NCBI RefSeq assembly: GCF_900109565.1
Contig: NZ_FNZZ01000001.1
Span: forward strand, 186,001 to 250,000
DNA: 64,000 nt
Direction of reading: 5' to 3'
Origin: Sphingomonas palmae
GTDB taxonomy: Bacteria; Pseudomonadota; Alphaproteobacteria; Sphingomonadales; Sphingomonadaceae
The notes under the pieces were generated by a model. The model was not told the origin of the DNA. It saw only the letters and a list, made by a program, of their open reading frames with translations, and did no database searches. Each line of letters begins with the position of its first letter. The first letter of the stretch is position 1. The translations under genes were made by a program, and so were the position numbers. Shown in pieces: positions 29,909 to 38,878 of the stretch.

Positions 29909-30610
29909 ATGACGACCCTCGCAGACTTCCCGATCACGCGGCGCTGGCCCGCATCGCATCCCGATCGCATCCAGCTCTACTCGCTCAACACACCCAACGG
30001 CGTGAAGGCGTCGATCATGCTGGAAGAGACCGGATTGCCGTACGAGGCGCATCTGATCGACTTCGCCCAGAACGACCAGAAATCGGATGCGTTCGTCTCG
30101 CTCAACCCGAACGGCAAGATCCCCGCGCTGATCGACCCCGCCGGCCCCGGCAACGACGCGATCGGCCTGTTCGAGAGCGGCGCGATCCTGCTCTACCTCG
30201 CCGAAAAGACGGGCAAATTCCTGCCGAGCGATCCGGCGCAGCGCTGGCAGGCGATCTCCTGGGTCATGTTCCAGATGGGCGGTGTCGGCCCGATGCTCGG
30301 GCAACTCGGCTTCTTCCACAAGTTCGCGGGCAAGGACTGGGAAGACAAGCGTCCGCGCGACCGTTACGTCGATGAGAGCCGACGCTTGCTCGGCGTGATG
30401 GACCACGCGCTCGCGGGCAAGGAGTGGTTCGTCGGCGACTATTCGATCGCCGACATCGCGATGCTCGGATGGGTGCGCGCGCTCCGTGACTTCTACAAGG
30501 CCGGCGATCTGGTCGGCTTCGCTGAGTTCAGCAACGTCGCGGCATGGCTCGAACGCGGGCTGGCACGCCCTGCGGTGCAGCGCGGCCTTGCGATCCCGTC
30601 GAAGGACTGA
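29909..30610 (+). CDS. Glutathione S-transferase (YfcG/nu-like)
   Basis: 233 residues. The thioredoxin-like N domain has IQLYSLNTPNGVKASIMLEETGLPYEAHLIDF and the cis-Pro loop NPNGKIPAL, with ESGAILLYLAEKTG as the glutathione gamma-glutamate contact. The helical C domain has WVMFQMGGVGPMLGQLGFF and the N-capping motif YSIADIAMLGWV. The TPNG motif is typical of the YfcG group, whose members act as disulfide-bond reductases or peroxidases rather than classic conjugating enzymes; the exact reaction is inference. ATG at 29909 is the first plausible start and lacks a ribosome site. Divergent from the exported repeat protein, both with EcfG-like promoters. Confidence 0.88.
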   Translation: MTTLADFPITRRWPASHPDRIQLYSLNTPNGVKASIMLEETGLPYEAHLIDFAQNDQKSDAFVSLNPNGKIPALIDPAGPGNDAIGLFESGAILLYLAEKTGKFLPSDPAQRWQAISWVMFQMGGVGPMLGQLGFFHKFAGKDWEDKRPRDRYVDESRRLLGVMDHALAGKEWFVGDYSIADIAMLGWVRALRDFYKAGDLVGFAEFSNVAAWLERGLARPAVQRGLAIPSKD

Positions 30611-30669
30611 CCGTCGGGAGCTAAACGGGTCTTTGTTCCCCTCCCGTTCCGCCTGTGCTAGGGCGGGAC

Positions 30670-32037
30670 ATGGCCAAAGCTCAACGTCGCTACGTGTGTC
30701 AGTCCTGCGGTTCGGTGTCGCACCGCTGGCAGGGGCAGTGTGCCGATTGCAGCGAGTGGAACACGCTGGTCGAGGAAGCCGCAGCGGTCGTCACGCCGTT
30801 CCAGGCCAAGCACAATCTGCAATCGGGCGGTCGTTCTCTGACGCTCGTCAAGCTCGATGCCGAGATTGCACTGCCCGAACGGATGACCTTCGGCATCGCC
30901 GAACTCGACCGCGCGCTTGGCGGCGGGTTGGTTGCGGGGTCGGCGACACTGATCGGCGGCGATCCCGGCGTCGGCAAGTCGACGCTCCTGCTGCAGGCGG
31001 CGGCGCGGCTCGCGCGCAGCGGCAGAAGCGTCGCTTATGTCTCGGGCGAGGAGGCGGCGGATCAGGTGCGGTTGCGCGCGCAGCGACTGGGGCTAGGCGA
31101 CGCGCCGGTGCAACTCGCCGCCGCGACCTCGACGCGCGACATTCTGACGACGTTGCAGGGCGATCCGCCCGCGCTCTTGGTGATCGACTCGATCCAGACG
31201 ATGCACTCCGACCTGATCGAGGGGGCGCCGGGCACCGTCAGCCAGGTGCGCGCGACTGCGCAGGAGCTGATCCGCTTCGCGAAGGAGCGTGGAACGGCGG
31301 TGGTGCTGGTCGGGCACGTGACCAAGGACGGATCGATCGCGGGGCCGCGCGTGCTCGAGCACATGGTCGACACCGTGCTCAGCTTCGAGGGCGAGCGCAG
31401 CCACCAGTACCGCATCCTGCGCGCGATCAAGAACCGCTTCGGCGGTACGGACGAGATCGGCGTCTTCGCGATGGCGGGCGAGGGGTTGGTCGAGGTCGCC
31501 AATCCGTCAAGCCTGTTCCTCACGCAGCGCGATGAGAGCGTCACCGGCTCAATCGTCTTTCCCGCGCTGGAAGGGACGCGCCCCGTGCTGGTCGAGATAC
31601 AGGCGCTGGTGGTGCGACTGGCGAGCGGCGCGACGCCCCGGCGTGCGGTGGTCGGTTGGGACTCAGGCCGGCTCGCGATGATCCTCGCGGTGCTGGAGGC
31701 GCGCTGTGGCCTCAGCTTCTCGACCTGCGAGGTTTATCTGAACGTCGCCGGCGGCTACCGGGTGCAGGACCCCGCCGCCGATCTGGCGGTCGCCGCTGCG
31801 CTGATCTCGGCGCTCAGCGAACGGCCGGTCGCATCCGACGGCATCGCCTTCGGCGAGATTGCACTCTCGGGTGAGATACGCCCCGTCGCGCACGCGCCGC
31901 TGCGGTTGAAGGAGGCGGGCAAGCTCGGCTTCACTCGCGCGATGGTGCCCTCGGGCGTCGCGGAGGCCGCGTCGATCCAGCTCGCCAGCTTTCGCAATCT
32001 CGGTCGCTTCGTCGATCACATGCTCGGCCGGGGCTAG
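30670..32037 (+). CDS. radA: DNA repair ATPase RadA (Sms)
   Basis: 455 residues. The N-terminal zinc finger uses Cys10, Cys13, Cys24 and Cys27. The RecA-like core has Walker A GGDPGVGKST and Walker B ALLVIDSIQTM, and the RadA-specific KNRFG motif is in IKNRFGGTDEIGVF. A C-terminal Lon-like domain (about 290-455) follows. RadA is a branch-migration helicase for recombination intermediates. It is followed by cvpA after 33 bases, the order usual in alphaproteobacteria. Confidence 0.96.
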   Translation: MAKAQRRYVCQSCGSVSHRWQGQCADCSEWNTLVEEAAAVVTPFQAKHNLQSGGRSLTLVKLDAEIALPERMTFGIAELDRALGGGLVAGSATLIGGDPGVGKSTLLLQAAARLARSGRSVAYVSGEEAADQVRLRAQRLGLGDAPVQLAAATSTRDILTTLQGDPPALLVIDSIQTMHSDLIEGAPGTVSQVRATAQELIRFAKERGTAVVLVGHVTKDGSIAGPRVLEHMVDTVLSFEGERSHQYRILRAIKNRFGGTDEIGVFAMAGEGLVEVANPSSLFLTQRDESVTGSIVFPALEGTRPVLVEIQALVVRLASGATPRRAVVGWDSGRLAMILAVLEARCGLSFSTCEVYLNVAGGYRVQDPAADLAVAAALISALSERPVASDGIAFGEIALSGEIRPVAHAPLRLKEAGKLGFTRAMVPSGVAEAASIQLASFRNLGRFVDHMLGRG

Positions 32038-32070
32038 TCGCCCGAAGGTGTAGCCCGTATCTAGCGCGGG

Positions 32071-32634
32071 ATGAACCTGCACGCCCTCGACATCGTCGTA
32101 CTGTTGCTCGTCGCGTCGACCGCGATGCTGGGGGCGAAGCGCGGCTTCGTCGCGGAAGTGCTCGCGCTGTTTGCCTGGGTCGCGATGGTGTTCGCGCTCA
32201 AGATCTTCCACCTGCCGCTGTCGCGCGCGCTGGCACCGACGATTGGTACGCCGTCGGGCGCGACCGTGCTCGCCTTCGCGATCCTAACCGGCGGCACCTA
32301 TCTGCTCAGCCGCATCGTCGTGAACGCGGTGAGTGCGCGGACGCGGACCTCGGTGCTGGGGCCGATCGACCGCGCGCTCGGGTTCGGGTTCGGCGCGCTC
32401 AAGGGGCTGATCTTCGCCAGCCTAGCGTTCCTGTTGATCGTCCTGGTGCTCGACCTGATGGGTGGCGGGCCAGCGCGGCGGCCCGGCTGGATCGTGCAGG
32501 CGCGGACCTACCCGTTGCTCAGCGCGACCAGCGCCTCGATCGCCGACGTGGTCGACCGGCGCCGGCGCGGCAAGCCGCTGTTCTCGCCGCGCTGGTATCC
32601 AATCCCGCAAGACAACGGAACCGCCGCCTCGTGA
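32071..32634 (+). CDS. cvpA: CvpA-family inner membrane protein
   Basis: 187 residues with four predicted membrane helices: LDIVVLLLVASTAMLGAKRG, EVLALFAWVAMVFALKIF, ATVLAFAILTGGTYLLSRIV and FGALKGLIFASLAFLLIVLV. The GAKRGFVAEV and GFGFGALKGL motifs are those of the family. CvpA was found through colicin V production and has since been tied to envelope robustness; its mechanism is not settled. In many alphaproteobacteria purF follows; here a NifU-like gene follows instead. Confidence 0.88.
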   Translation: MNLHALDIVVLLLVASTAMLGAKRGFVAEVLALFAWVAMVFALKIFHLPLSRALAPTIGTPSGATVLAFAILTGGTYLLSRIVVNAVSARTRTSVLGPIDRALGFGFGALKGLIFASLAFLLIVLVLDLMGGGPARRPGWIVQARTYPLLSATSASIADVVDRRRRGKPLFSPRWYPIPQDNGTAAS

Positions 32635-32644
32635 TCGTTCGCCC

Positions 32645-33079
32645 ATGAGCCTCGACCTCTACACGCCCGAGATCTCCGCGCTCGCGCTCGGCAATCCCTA
32701 TCCCGATCGCTTGCCCGAAGGTGCACCCTCGGCGGAGAAGCGTTCGCCGATTTGCGGCAGCCGTGTGACCGTCGACGTCGAACTCGACGAAGCGGGGCGC
32801 GTCACGAAGCTCGGCACGCTGGTGCGCGCGTGTCTGCTCGGTCAGGCATCGTCGACGCTGCTGGCGCAGCACGCGATCGGGCGGACTCCGGCCGAGCTCG
32901 CCATAGCGCGCGACGAATTGACCGCGTGGCTGGCGGGGACGGGCGAGATGCCCGGTTGGCCGGGGATCGACATCTTCACGCCGGGCCTGAAGCTGACTGC
33001 CCGCCACCCCTCGATCCGCCTCGCCTTCGAGGCCGCTGCGGAGGCAGCGGACGTCGCCGCGGCCAGGGCGCCGCGCTGA
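32645..33079 (+). CDS. NifU/IscU-like Fe-S scaffold-family protein (divergent)
   Basis: 144 residues matching the NifU N-terminal-domain fold: LALGNPYPDRLPEG, SPICGSRVTVDVELDEAGRV (first cysteine), VRACLLGQASSTLLAQHAIG (second cysteine), then a C-terminal helix. IscU and SufU use three conserved cysteines; the third position here falls in LTARHPSIRLAF, which has no cysteine. It may therefore bind iron or a cluster differently, or have lost scaffold function. It ends on the same base at which the antiporter gene starts, so the two are coupled. Confidence 0.75.
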   Translation: MSLDLYTPEISALALGNPYPDRLPEGAPSAEKRSPICGSRVTVDVELDEAGRVTKLGTLVRACLLGQASSTLLAQHAIGRTPAELAIARDELTAWLAGTGEMPGWPGIDIFTPGLKLTARHPSIRLAFEAAAEAADVAAARAPR

Positions 33080-34866
33080 TGGAGCATGCCGCTGACGGCT
33101 CGCTGCTGCGCGACGGGTTCATCTTGCTCGGTTTCGCGCTCGGCTTCGTGCTGCTGTTTCGGCGGCTGGGGCTCGGTGCGACGCTGGGCTACCTCGTCGC
33201 GGGCGCCGTCGTCGGGCCGCACGTCCTGGGGCTGGTCGGCGATGCGGAGGGGAAGCTCGGGTTCGCGGAACTCGGCATCACCATGCTGCTGTTCATCGTG
33301 GGGCTGGAACTCAGCCCGGCCAAATTGTGGCGGTTGAAAGAGGACATCTTCGCGCTCGGCACGCTGCAGGTGCTCGCCTGCGGTGCGGCGATCACCGCCA
33401 TCCTCGCGCTCGTCGCGCATTTCTCCGTCCCCGCCGCGCTCGCGCTCGGCATGCCGCTCGCCTTGTCGTCGACCGCGCAGGTGCTGCCAATGCTGCAATC
33501 GGCGGGCCGGCTGCGGACGCCGTTCGGGGAGCGCGCCTTCTCGATCCTGTTGTTCCAGGACCTGTCGATCATTCCGATGATCACGATCATCGCCGCGATG
33601 AGCCGCAATCCGGCGCAGGCCGGGGGACCGTCCGGCTGGCTGCTCGCGCTCTACACCGTGCTCGCGATCGCGGGGCTGATTGCGGCGGGGCGCTTCGTAC
33701 TCGGGCCGTTGTTCCGCTGGATCGGCAATCTGGGTGAGCGCGAGATGTTCATCTTCGCCGCGCTGTTCACCGTCATCGCCTCGGCCGCACTGATGGAGCT
33801 GCTCGGGCTGTCGACCGCGCTCGGCGCGTTCGTCGCGGGCGTGATGCTGGCCGACAGCCCCTACCGTCACGAGTTGGAGGCGGATGTCGAGCCGTTCCGC
33901 TCGATCCTGCTGGGTCTGTTCTTCCTCGCGGTCGGCATGATGCTCGATCTGTCGGCCATCGCGGAGCGCCCGTTGTTCGTCGCGGGCATGGCGGCGGCGC
34001 TGATCGTGACCAAGGCGGCCGTCATCTTCCTGATCGGTCGCGCGTTTCGCATGCCGTGGCGACCGGCGCTGGGTCTCGGCCTGCTGCTCAGCCAGGGCGG
34101 CGAGTTCGGGTTCGTGCTGCTCGGACAGGCGAGGAATGGCCTGCTGATCGCGCCGGAGGCAGCGAGCCTGTTCGGCGCGGTCATCACGCTGTCGATGGCG
34201 ACCACGCCCTTCCTGATGATGGCGACGCGCGCGTTCCGCGAGGCGCCGCTCGATCCCGCAGGAGAGCGCGACGGACCGACCGCCGATGGCGCCAACGCTT
34301 TGGTGGTCGGCTATGGCCGCTTCGGACAGACGGTCGCGCAGATGCTGATGGCGAGCGGTGTCCCCGTCACGTTGATCGACAGCGACATCGAGATGATCGA
34401 CGTCGCGGCGGAGTTCGGCGCCAAAGTCTATTTCGGCGACGGCACCAGGCTCGACCTGCTGCGACAGGCCGGGGCGGCGGAAGCCGAGCTGATCATGTTC
34501 TGCATCGACGGCGATCAGATCGACCCCGACTGGCTGGACAGCGTGCACGAGGCGTTCCCGAACGCCGGCGTCTACGTCCGCGCCTTCGATCGCCGCGCAC
34601 TCATTAAGCTCAAGAAGGGCCGGACGCGCTACGTGGTGCGCGAGGTGCTCGAATCCGCGGTCAAGATGGCGCGCCTCGCGATGCAGGGGCTGCACATCTC
34701 GAACGAGGAGATCGACCGGGCCGAGGACCTGTATCGCTCGCGCGATCGCGAGCGATTGCGGTTGCAGATCGAGGCGGGCGACATCCGCGCGGCGCGCGAC
34801 GTGATCATCACCGAAGCCTCGCGTGACGCGCCGCCGATCAATCCGGGGACGGGGGTGACGACGTGA
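33079..34866 (+). CDS. CPA2-family monovalent cation:proton antiporter (KefB/YbaL-like)
   Basis: 595 residues. About 12 membrane helices span residues 8-385 (GFILLGFALGFVLLF, LGYLVAGAVVGPHVLGLVGD, ITMLLFIVGLEL, ALSSTAQVLPML, ILLFQDLSIIPMI, LGAFVAGVMLADSPYRHELE, GEFGFVLLGQARNGLL). A cytosolic TrkA-N domain follows (NALVVGYGRFGQTVAQMLMASG, binding NAD or nucleotide; VYFGDGTRLDLLRQAGAAEAELIMFCID). It likely exports K+ (or Na+) in exchange for H+. Whether glutathione conjugates gate it, as in KefB/KefC, is not visible from sequence. Confidence 0.9.
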   Translation: MEHAADGSLLRDGFILLGFALGFVLLFRRLGLGATLGYLVAGAVVGPHVLGLVGDAEGKLGFAELGITMLLFIVGLELSPAKLWRLKEDIFALGTLQVLACGAAITAILALVAHFSVPAALALGMPLALSSTAQVLPMLQSAGRLRTPFGERAFSILLFQDLSIIPMITIIAAMSRNPAQAGGPSGWLLALYTVLAIAGLIAAGRFVLGPLFRWIGNLGEREMFIFAALFTVIASAALMELLGLSTALGAFVAGVMLADSPYRHELEADVEPFRSILLGLFFLAVGMMLDLSAIAERPLFVAGMAAALIVTKAAVIFLIGRAFRMPWRPALGLGLLLSQGGEFGFVLLGQARNGLLIAPEAASLFGAVITLSMATTPFLMMATRAFREAPLDPAGERDGPTADGANALVVGYGRFGQTVAQMLMASGVPVTLIDSDIEMIDVAAEFGAKVYFGDGTRLDLLRQAGAAEAELIMFCIDGDQIDPDWLDSVHEAFPNAGVYVRAFDRRALIKLKKGRTRYVVREVLESAVKMARLAMQGLHISNEEIDRAEDLYRSRDRERLRLQIEAGDIRAARDVIITEASRDAPPINPGTGVTT

Positions 34867-35198
34867 ACCTGCTGATGTTGCTTGCCGCGCTGTCGGGGGC
34901 GCTTGCCGTCGGTGCCGGGGCGTTCGGCGCGCACGGCGCGAGCGGTGCCGCCGCGGAATGGCTGAAGACCGGCGGGCAGTATCAGCTGATCCACGCGCTC
35001 GCCGCGCTGGTGGCGCTGCGGTTCGATGCGCGCGGGTCCGCCTGGCTGTTCGTAAGCGGTGCCGCGATCTTCGCCGGTACCTTGTACCTGATGGCGCTGG
35101 GAGCACCGCGCTGGCTGGGAGCGATCACGCCGCTCGGCGGCGCGCTGCTGATCGCGGGCTGGCTCTGGCTCGCCTTCGCCGCCAGCCGCGGCGGCTGA
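34863..35198 (+). CDS. DUF423-family small membrane protein
   Basis: 111 residues from a GTG overlapping the antiporter stop. Three to four hydrophobic helices are seen: LLMLLAALSGALAVGAGAFGAHG, YQLIHALAALVAL, AWLFVSGAAIFAGTLYLMAL and LLIAGWLWLAFAA. GAFGAHG, YQLIHALA and FAGTLYLMAL are typical of DUF423 (YgdD). No function is established. It converges on the MFS gene with 2 bases between. Confidence 0.85.
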   Translation: MNLLMLLAALSGALAVGAGAFGAHGASGAAAEWLKTGGQYQLIHALAALVALRFDARGSAWLFVSGAAIFAGTLYLMALGAPRWLGAITPLGGALLIAGWLWLAFAASRGG

Positions 35199-35200
35199 CC

Positions 35201-36634
35201 TCAGCGTACCGGAGAGGCGGGCTGCACGTCCTGCGTCTCGGCACGCTGCGGGTTGCGGATCGACGGCCGCAGCCTCGCCAGGCTGCATAGCCCCGCGACC
35301 AGCGCCAGTCCGGCTGCGACCAGCGGGGGCGTGCTGCTCGCACCGACACCGAAGGCGAGCAGCGCCGCCACCAGCGTCGCACCCGTCGTCTGTCCGACCA
35401 GCCGCACCGTGCTGACCAGCCCGCCCGCCGCGGCCGCGCGCTCGCGCGGGGCGGAGCCGATGATCAACCGCGCATTGGGTGGCAGAAAGGTACCGAACCC
35501 CGACCCGCACAGCGCCATCCGCCACGCAATGTCGAAATAGCTCGGATCGGCGGGCATATAAGCAATCAGCGCCAGCGCGGTGATCGAGATCGCCATGCCG
35601 ATCCCGCCCAGCAGCCCTGCCGGCACCCGGTCCGACAGCCATCCCGCCAGCGGCGCGACGATCATGTTGGTGAGCGGCCACGGCGCGATCGCGGCGCCCA
35701 CCTCCGCGGCCGAGAAGCCGTAGCCGTGCGTCAAGCGGAACGGTGTCGACAAAAGCAATGTCATCGACGCAGTAAACGCGGTGAACGCGCCCACTGCCGA
35801 CAGCGCGATCACCGGCCGGCCGAGCAGGTCGATCGGCAGGATCGGATTGTCGGTACCGCGCTCGCGGCGCACGAAATAGACGCCGACCGCGACCCCCAGC
35901 AGCACGATCGCGCTCGACACCACCGGACTGTCGCCGTGCACCGCGCTTTCGAGCCCGCCGATCACCAGCCCGAACATTGCCGCGCACATCACCGCGCCGG
36001 CGAGGTCGAAACGACTGTCCCGCGCCGGCGGGTTAGGCAGCGCACGCCCGAGCACCAGCGAGCCGATCGCGAACGGAATGGCGCTCGCGAACACCCACGG
36101 CCACGGCGCGACCGCCAGGACGAGGCCGCCGATAGTCGGCGCCGCCGCCGCCGAGCTGGAGACGATCACCGAATTGATGCCGAGCCCGCGCCCGAGCTGC
36201 TTCGCAGGATAGGTCTGCCGGATCAGCGCGCTCGCGACCGCCAGCGCGCCTGCCGCACCGATCGCCTGCGCGGCGCGCACGACGAGCAGGAACGGCAGGC
36301 TCTCGGCAAAGAAGCACAGCAGCGTCGCGACGGTGAAAATCAGCTGCCCGACCTGGTACATCCGCTTCAAGCCGATCCGCTCTCCCAGACCGGCGAACGG
36401 CAGCATCAGCATGACCAGCATCAGCTGATACACGGTGACGATCGACACCACCGAACTCGAACTCACCCGCAGATCGCGCGCGATCGTCGGCAGCGCGACG
36501 TTGGCGACACCGCCGTCGATGATGACCAGCGCGGTCCCGAAACACAGCGCGGCGATGGCGGCGAACCGCCGCGGCGTCGGCAATCCATCGGCGTTCGGCG
36601 AAGCGTCGCGTTCACTATCCATTGTGTTGCCCAT
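35201..36634 (-). CDS. MFS transporter, DHA2-like drug efflux type
   Basis: 477 residues with 14 predicted membrane helices. The N-terminal half has ALVIIDGGVANVALPTIARDL (motif D1-like), YQLMLVMLMLPFAGLGERIGLKRMYQVG (motif A) and AQAIGAAGALAVASALIRQTYP. 14 helices and these motifs place it with DHA2 (EmrB/SmvA-like) exporters. The substrate is unknown. No EmrA-like adaptor is nearby. It is divergent from the prolyl oligopeptidase with 41 bases between the starts. Confidence 0.85.
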   Translation of the reverse strand: MGNTMDSERDASPNADGLPTPRRFAAIAALCFGTALVIIDGGVANVALPTIARDLRVSSSSVVSIVTVYQLMLVMLMLPFAGLGERIGLKRMYQVGQLIFTVATLLCFFAESLPFLLVVRAAQAIGAAGALAVASALIRQTYPAKQLGRGLGINSVIVSSSAAAAPTIGGLVLAVAPWPWVFASAIPFAIGSLVLGRALPNPPARDSRFDLAGAVMCAAMFGLVIGGLESAVHGDSPVVSSAIVLLGVAVGVYFVRRERGTDNPILPIDLLGRPVIALSAVGAFTAFTASMTLLLSTPFRLTHGYGFSAAEVGAAIAPWPLTNMIVAPLAGWLSDRVPAGLLGGIGMAISITALALIAYMPADPSYFDIAWRMALCGSGFGTFLPPNARLIIGSAPRERAAAAGGLVSTVRLVGQTTGATLVAALLAFGVGASSTPPLVAAGLALVAGLCSLARLRPSIRNPQRAETQDVQPASPVR

Positions 36635-36675
36635 GCCGCAGCGTCACAAGGGTGCCAAGCTGTACGGAGCAACTG

Positions 36676-38793
36676 ATGATCCTGATTGCGCTCGCCCTGG
36701 TTGCAGGCGCCCAAGCGGGCACCCACAACAAGCCGATGAATAACAAGACCGCGACCTCCGCCAGTGCTGCGGACCCCTATCTGTGGCTCGAGGACAAGGA
36801 CGGCGCGAAGCCGCTCGCCTGGGTCGCGGCGGAGAACGCCCGCACGCTGCCGCGGCTGCAGAACGATCCCCGCTACAAGCAATTCTACGCCGAGGCGCTG
36901 GCGATCGCGTCGGCGAAGGATCGTATCGCGATGCCGATGCAACTGCACGGTCGCATCTACAATTTCTGGCGTGATGCCGAGCACCCGCAGGGCGTGCTGC
37001 GCTGGACCAGCAAGCAGGGCTATGCCGCCGAGGCCCCCGCGTGGACGGTGGCGCTCGACCTCGACGCGCTCAGCCGTGCCGAGAACAAGAAATGGGTGTG
37101 GAAGGGGCTGACTTGCCTCGAACCCGACGAGCGGCGCTGCCTCGTCGCTTTGTCCGAAGGTGGCGAGGACGCGGTGACGTATCGCGAGTTCGACCTCGAC
37201 AGCGGTGCGTTTGTCGCGAATGGCTTCAACCTGCCGACCTCGAAGCAGGGTGCCGACTGGATCGACGCTGACACATTGCTCGTATCGCGCGACTCGGGCG
37301 CGGGCACGATGACCGGCTCGGGCTATCCCTTCGTCGTCAAGCGGGTGCGCCGCGGCCAGCCGCTGTCGCAGGCCGAAGAAGTGTACCGCGGCAAGCCGGA
37401 GGACCAGCTCGGCACCTATGGCATGGTGATGGAGGATGGCGCGGGCAACCGCGTCGTGATGGTGCAGCGGCGCCCGACCTTCTTCGGTGGCGAAACGCTG
37501 GTCGAGCACGACGGCAAGCTGGTGAAGCTCGACGTGCCCGCGCGCACCTTCCCCAGCGGGATGGTCGACGGGCAGGTCATTTTCGAGACGAGCGATCCCT
37601 GGGGCGCCATCCCGGCCGGCGCGATCGCCTCCGCACCGCTGTCGGAGGTGGTGAAAGGCCGCTTCACGCCAACGCTGGTCTTCGCTCCGACCGCGCGCCA
37701 GTCGGTCGACCGCGTGACGACGACGCGCAATCACGTGATCGCCAGCGTGTACGACAATGTGCGTGGCCGCGCGGTCGTCTTCACGCACGGCGCGGGCGGG
37801 TGGACGCAGCGCCAGCTCTCGCTGCCCGATAACGCCTCGATCGGCGTGGCGAGCGCGACCGATCACAGCGACGACGCCTATCTGACCGTGACGAGCTTCC
37901 TCGCGCCGACGACCTTGTGGTCGGTCTCGGCCGGCGGCACGGCTGCGCCGCAGCAGGTGAAGGCACTCCCCGCGCGCTTCGATGCCGCGGGGCTGGTGTC
38001 GGAGCAGTTCGAGGCGGTATCGAGCGACGGGACGAAAATCCCGTACTTCGTCGTGCACGCCAGAAACGCCCCTCTCGACGGCAGCACGCCAACGCTGATG
38101 ACCGCGTACGGCGGGTTCCAGTCGTCGATGACGCCCAGCTACGCCGCGCTGACCGGCAAGCTGTGGCTGGAACGCGGCGGCGCCTACGTGCTCGCCAACA
38201 TCCGCGGCGGCGGCGAGTTCGGTCCCGCGTGGCACGATGCCGGACGCAAGACCAAGCGGCAGATCATCTACGACGATTTCGCTGCCGTCGCCCGCGACCT
38301 TTTCACACGAAAGCTGACCAGCCCGGCGAAGCTCGGCATCTACGGCGGTTCGAACGGCGGATTACTGATGGGAGTCGAGTTCAACCAGCATCCCGATATG
38401 TGGAAGGCGGTGACGATCCAAGTCCCGTTGCTCGACATGATCCGGTACGAGCAGATCGCCGCTGGCGCATCGTGGGTCGACGAATATGGCTCGGTCAGCG
38501 TGCCCGAGGAGCGCGCCTTCCTCGAGACGATCTCGCCGTATCAGAACATCAAGCGCGGGGTGAACTATCCCGAGCCGTATATCTGGACGACGACCAAGGA
38601 CGACCGTGTCGGGCCGCAGCACGCGCGCAAGTTCGCCGCTCGGCTCAAGGAATACGGCCTGCCGTACCTGTTCTACGAGGATACCGCGGGCGGTCACTCT
38701 GGTGACGCCGACATCGAACAGGGGGCGCGGCTAAACGCGTTGCAGATGACCTATTTCGCGCAGAAGCTGATGGGCGCGCCCGGCGCCAAGTGA
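36676..38793 (+). CDS. Exported prolyl oligopeptidase family (S9) serine peptidase
   Basis: 705 residues. The ATG at 36676 has GGAG six bases before it and gives a short signal peptide (MILIALALVAGAQAG). DPYLWLEDKDG starts the S9A N domain, then a seven-bladed propeller (about 80-420) and the alpha/beta hydrolase domain. The catalytic triad is Ser559 in GGSNGGLLMG, Asp643 in TKDDRVGPQH and His674 in GGHSGD. ANIRGGGEFGPAWH matches prolyl oligopeptidases. It cleaves short proline-containing peptides, probably in the periplasm; macrocycle or siderophore-peptide roles cannot be judged. Confidence 0.9.
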   Translation: MILIALALVAGAQAGTHNKPMNNKTATSASAADPYLWLEDKDGAKPLAWVAAENARTLPRLQNDPRYKQFYAEALAIASAKDRIAMPMQLHGRIYNFWRDAEHPQGVLRWTSKQGYAAEAPAWTVALDLDALSRAENKKWVWKGLTCLEPDERRCLVALSEGGEDAVTYREFDLDSGAFVANGFNLPTSKQGADWIDADTLLVSRDSGAGTMTGSGYPFVVKRVRRGQPLSQAEEVYRGKPEDQLGTYGMVMEDGAGNRVVMVQRRPTFFGGETLVEHDGKLVKLDVPARTFPSGMVDGQVIFETSDPWGAIPAGAIASAPLSEVVKGRFTPTLVFAPTARQSVDRVTTTRNHVIASVYDNVRGRAVVFTHGAGGWTQRQLSLPDNASIGVASATDHSDDAYLTVTSFLAPTTLWSVSAGGTAAPQQVKALPARFDAAGLVSEQFEAVSSDGTKIPYFVVHARNAPLDGSTPTLMTAYGGFQSSMTPSYAALTGKLWLERGGAYVLANIRGGGEFGPAWHDAGRKTKRQIIYDDFAAVARDLFTRKLTSPAKLGIYGGSNGGLLMGVEFNQHPDMWKAVTIQVPLLDMIRYEQIAAGASWVDEYGSVSVPEERAFLETISPYQNIKRGVNYPEPYIWTTTKDDRVGPQHARKFAARLKEYGLPYLFYEDTAGGHSGDADIEQGARLNALQMTYFAQKLMGAPGAK

Positions 38794-38878
38794 GTGAAGC
38801 GTGCGGCGAGCGACAGGAAACCGGTCGTTTCGTCGCACGTTCTTGCTGCACCGCAGCGAGTGCGGCTAAGATAGGTGA

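Noticed and set aside
32842-35106. 754-codon open frame opposite the antiporter gene
   Set aside because: Its composition is that of an antisense GC-rich frame (Arg, Asp, His, Gln rich), while the plus strand encodes a clear 595-residue transporter.
38817-38841. Possible EcfG promoter (GAAAC-N16-CGTT) before the 114-residue hypothetical gene
   Set aside because: The -35 element has one mismatch at a key base (GAAAC for GGAAC). Too weak to list beside the two exact matches near 29.87 kb.
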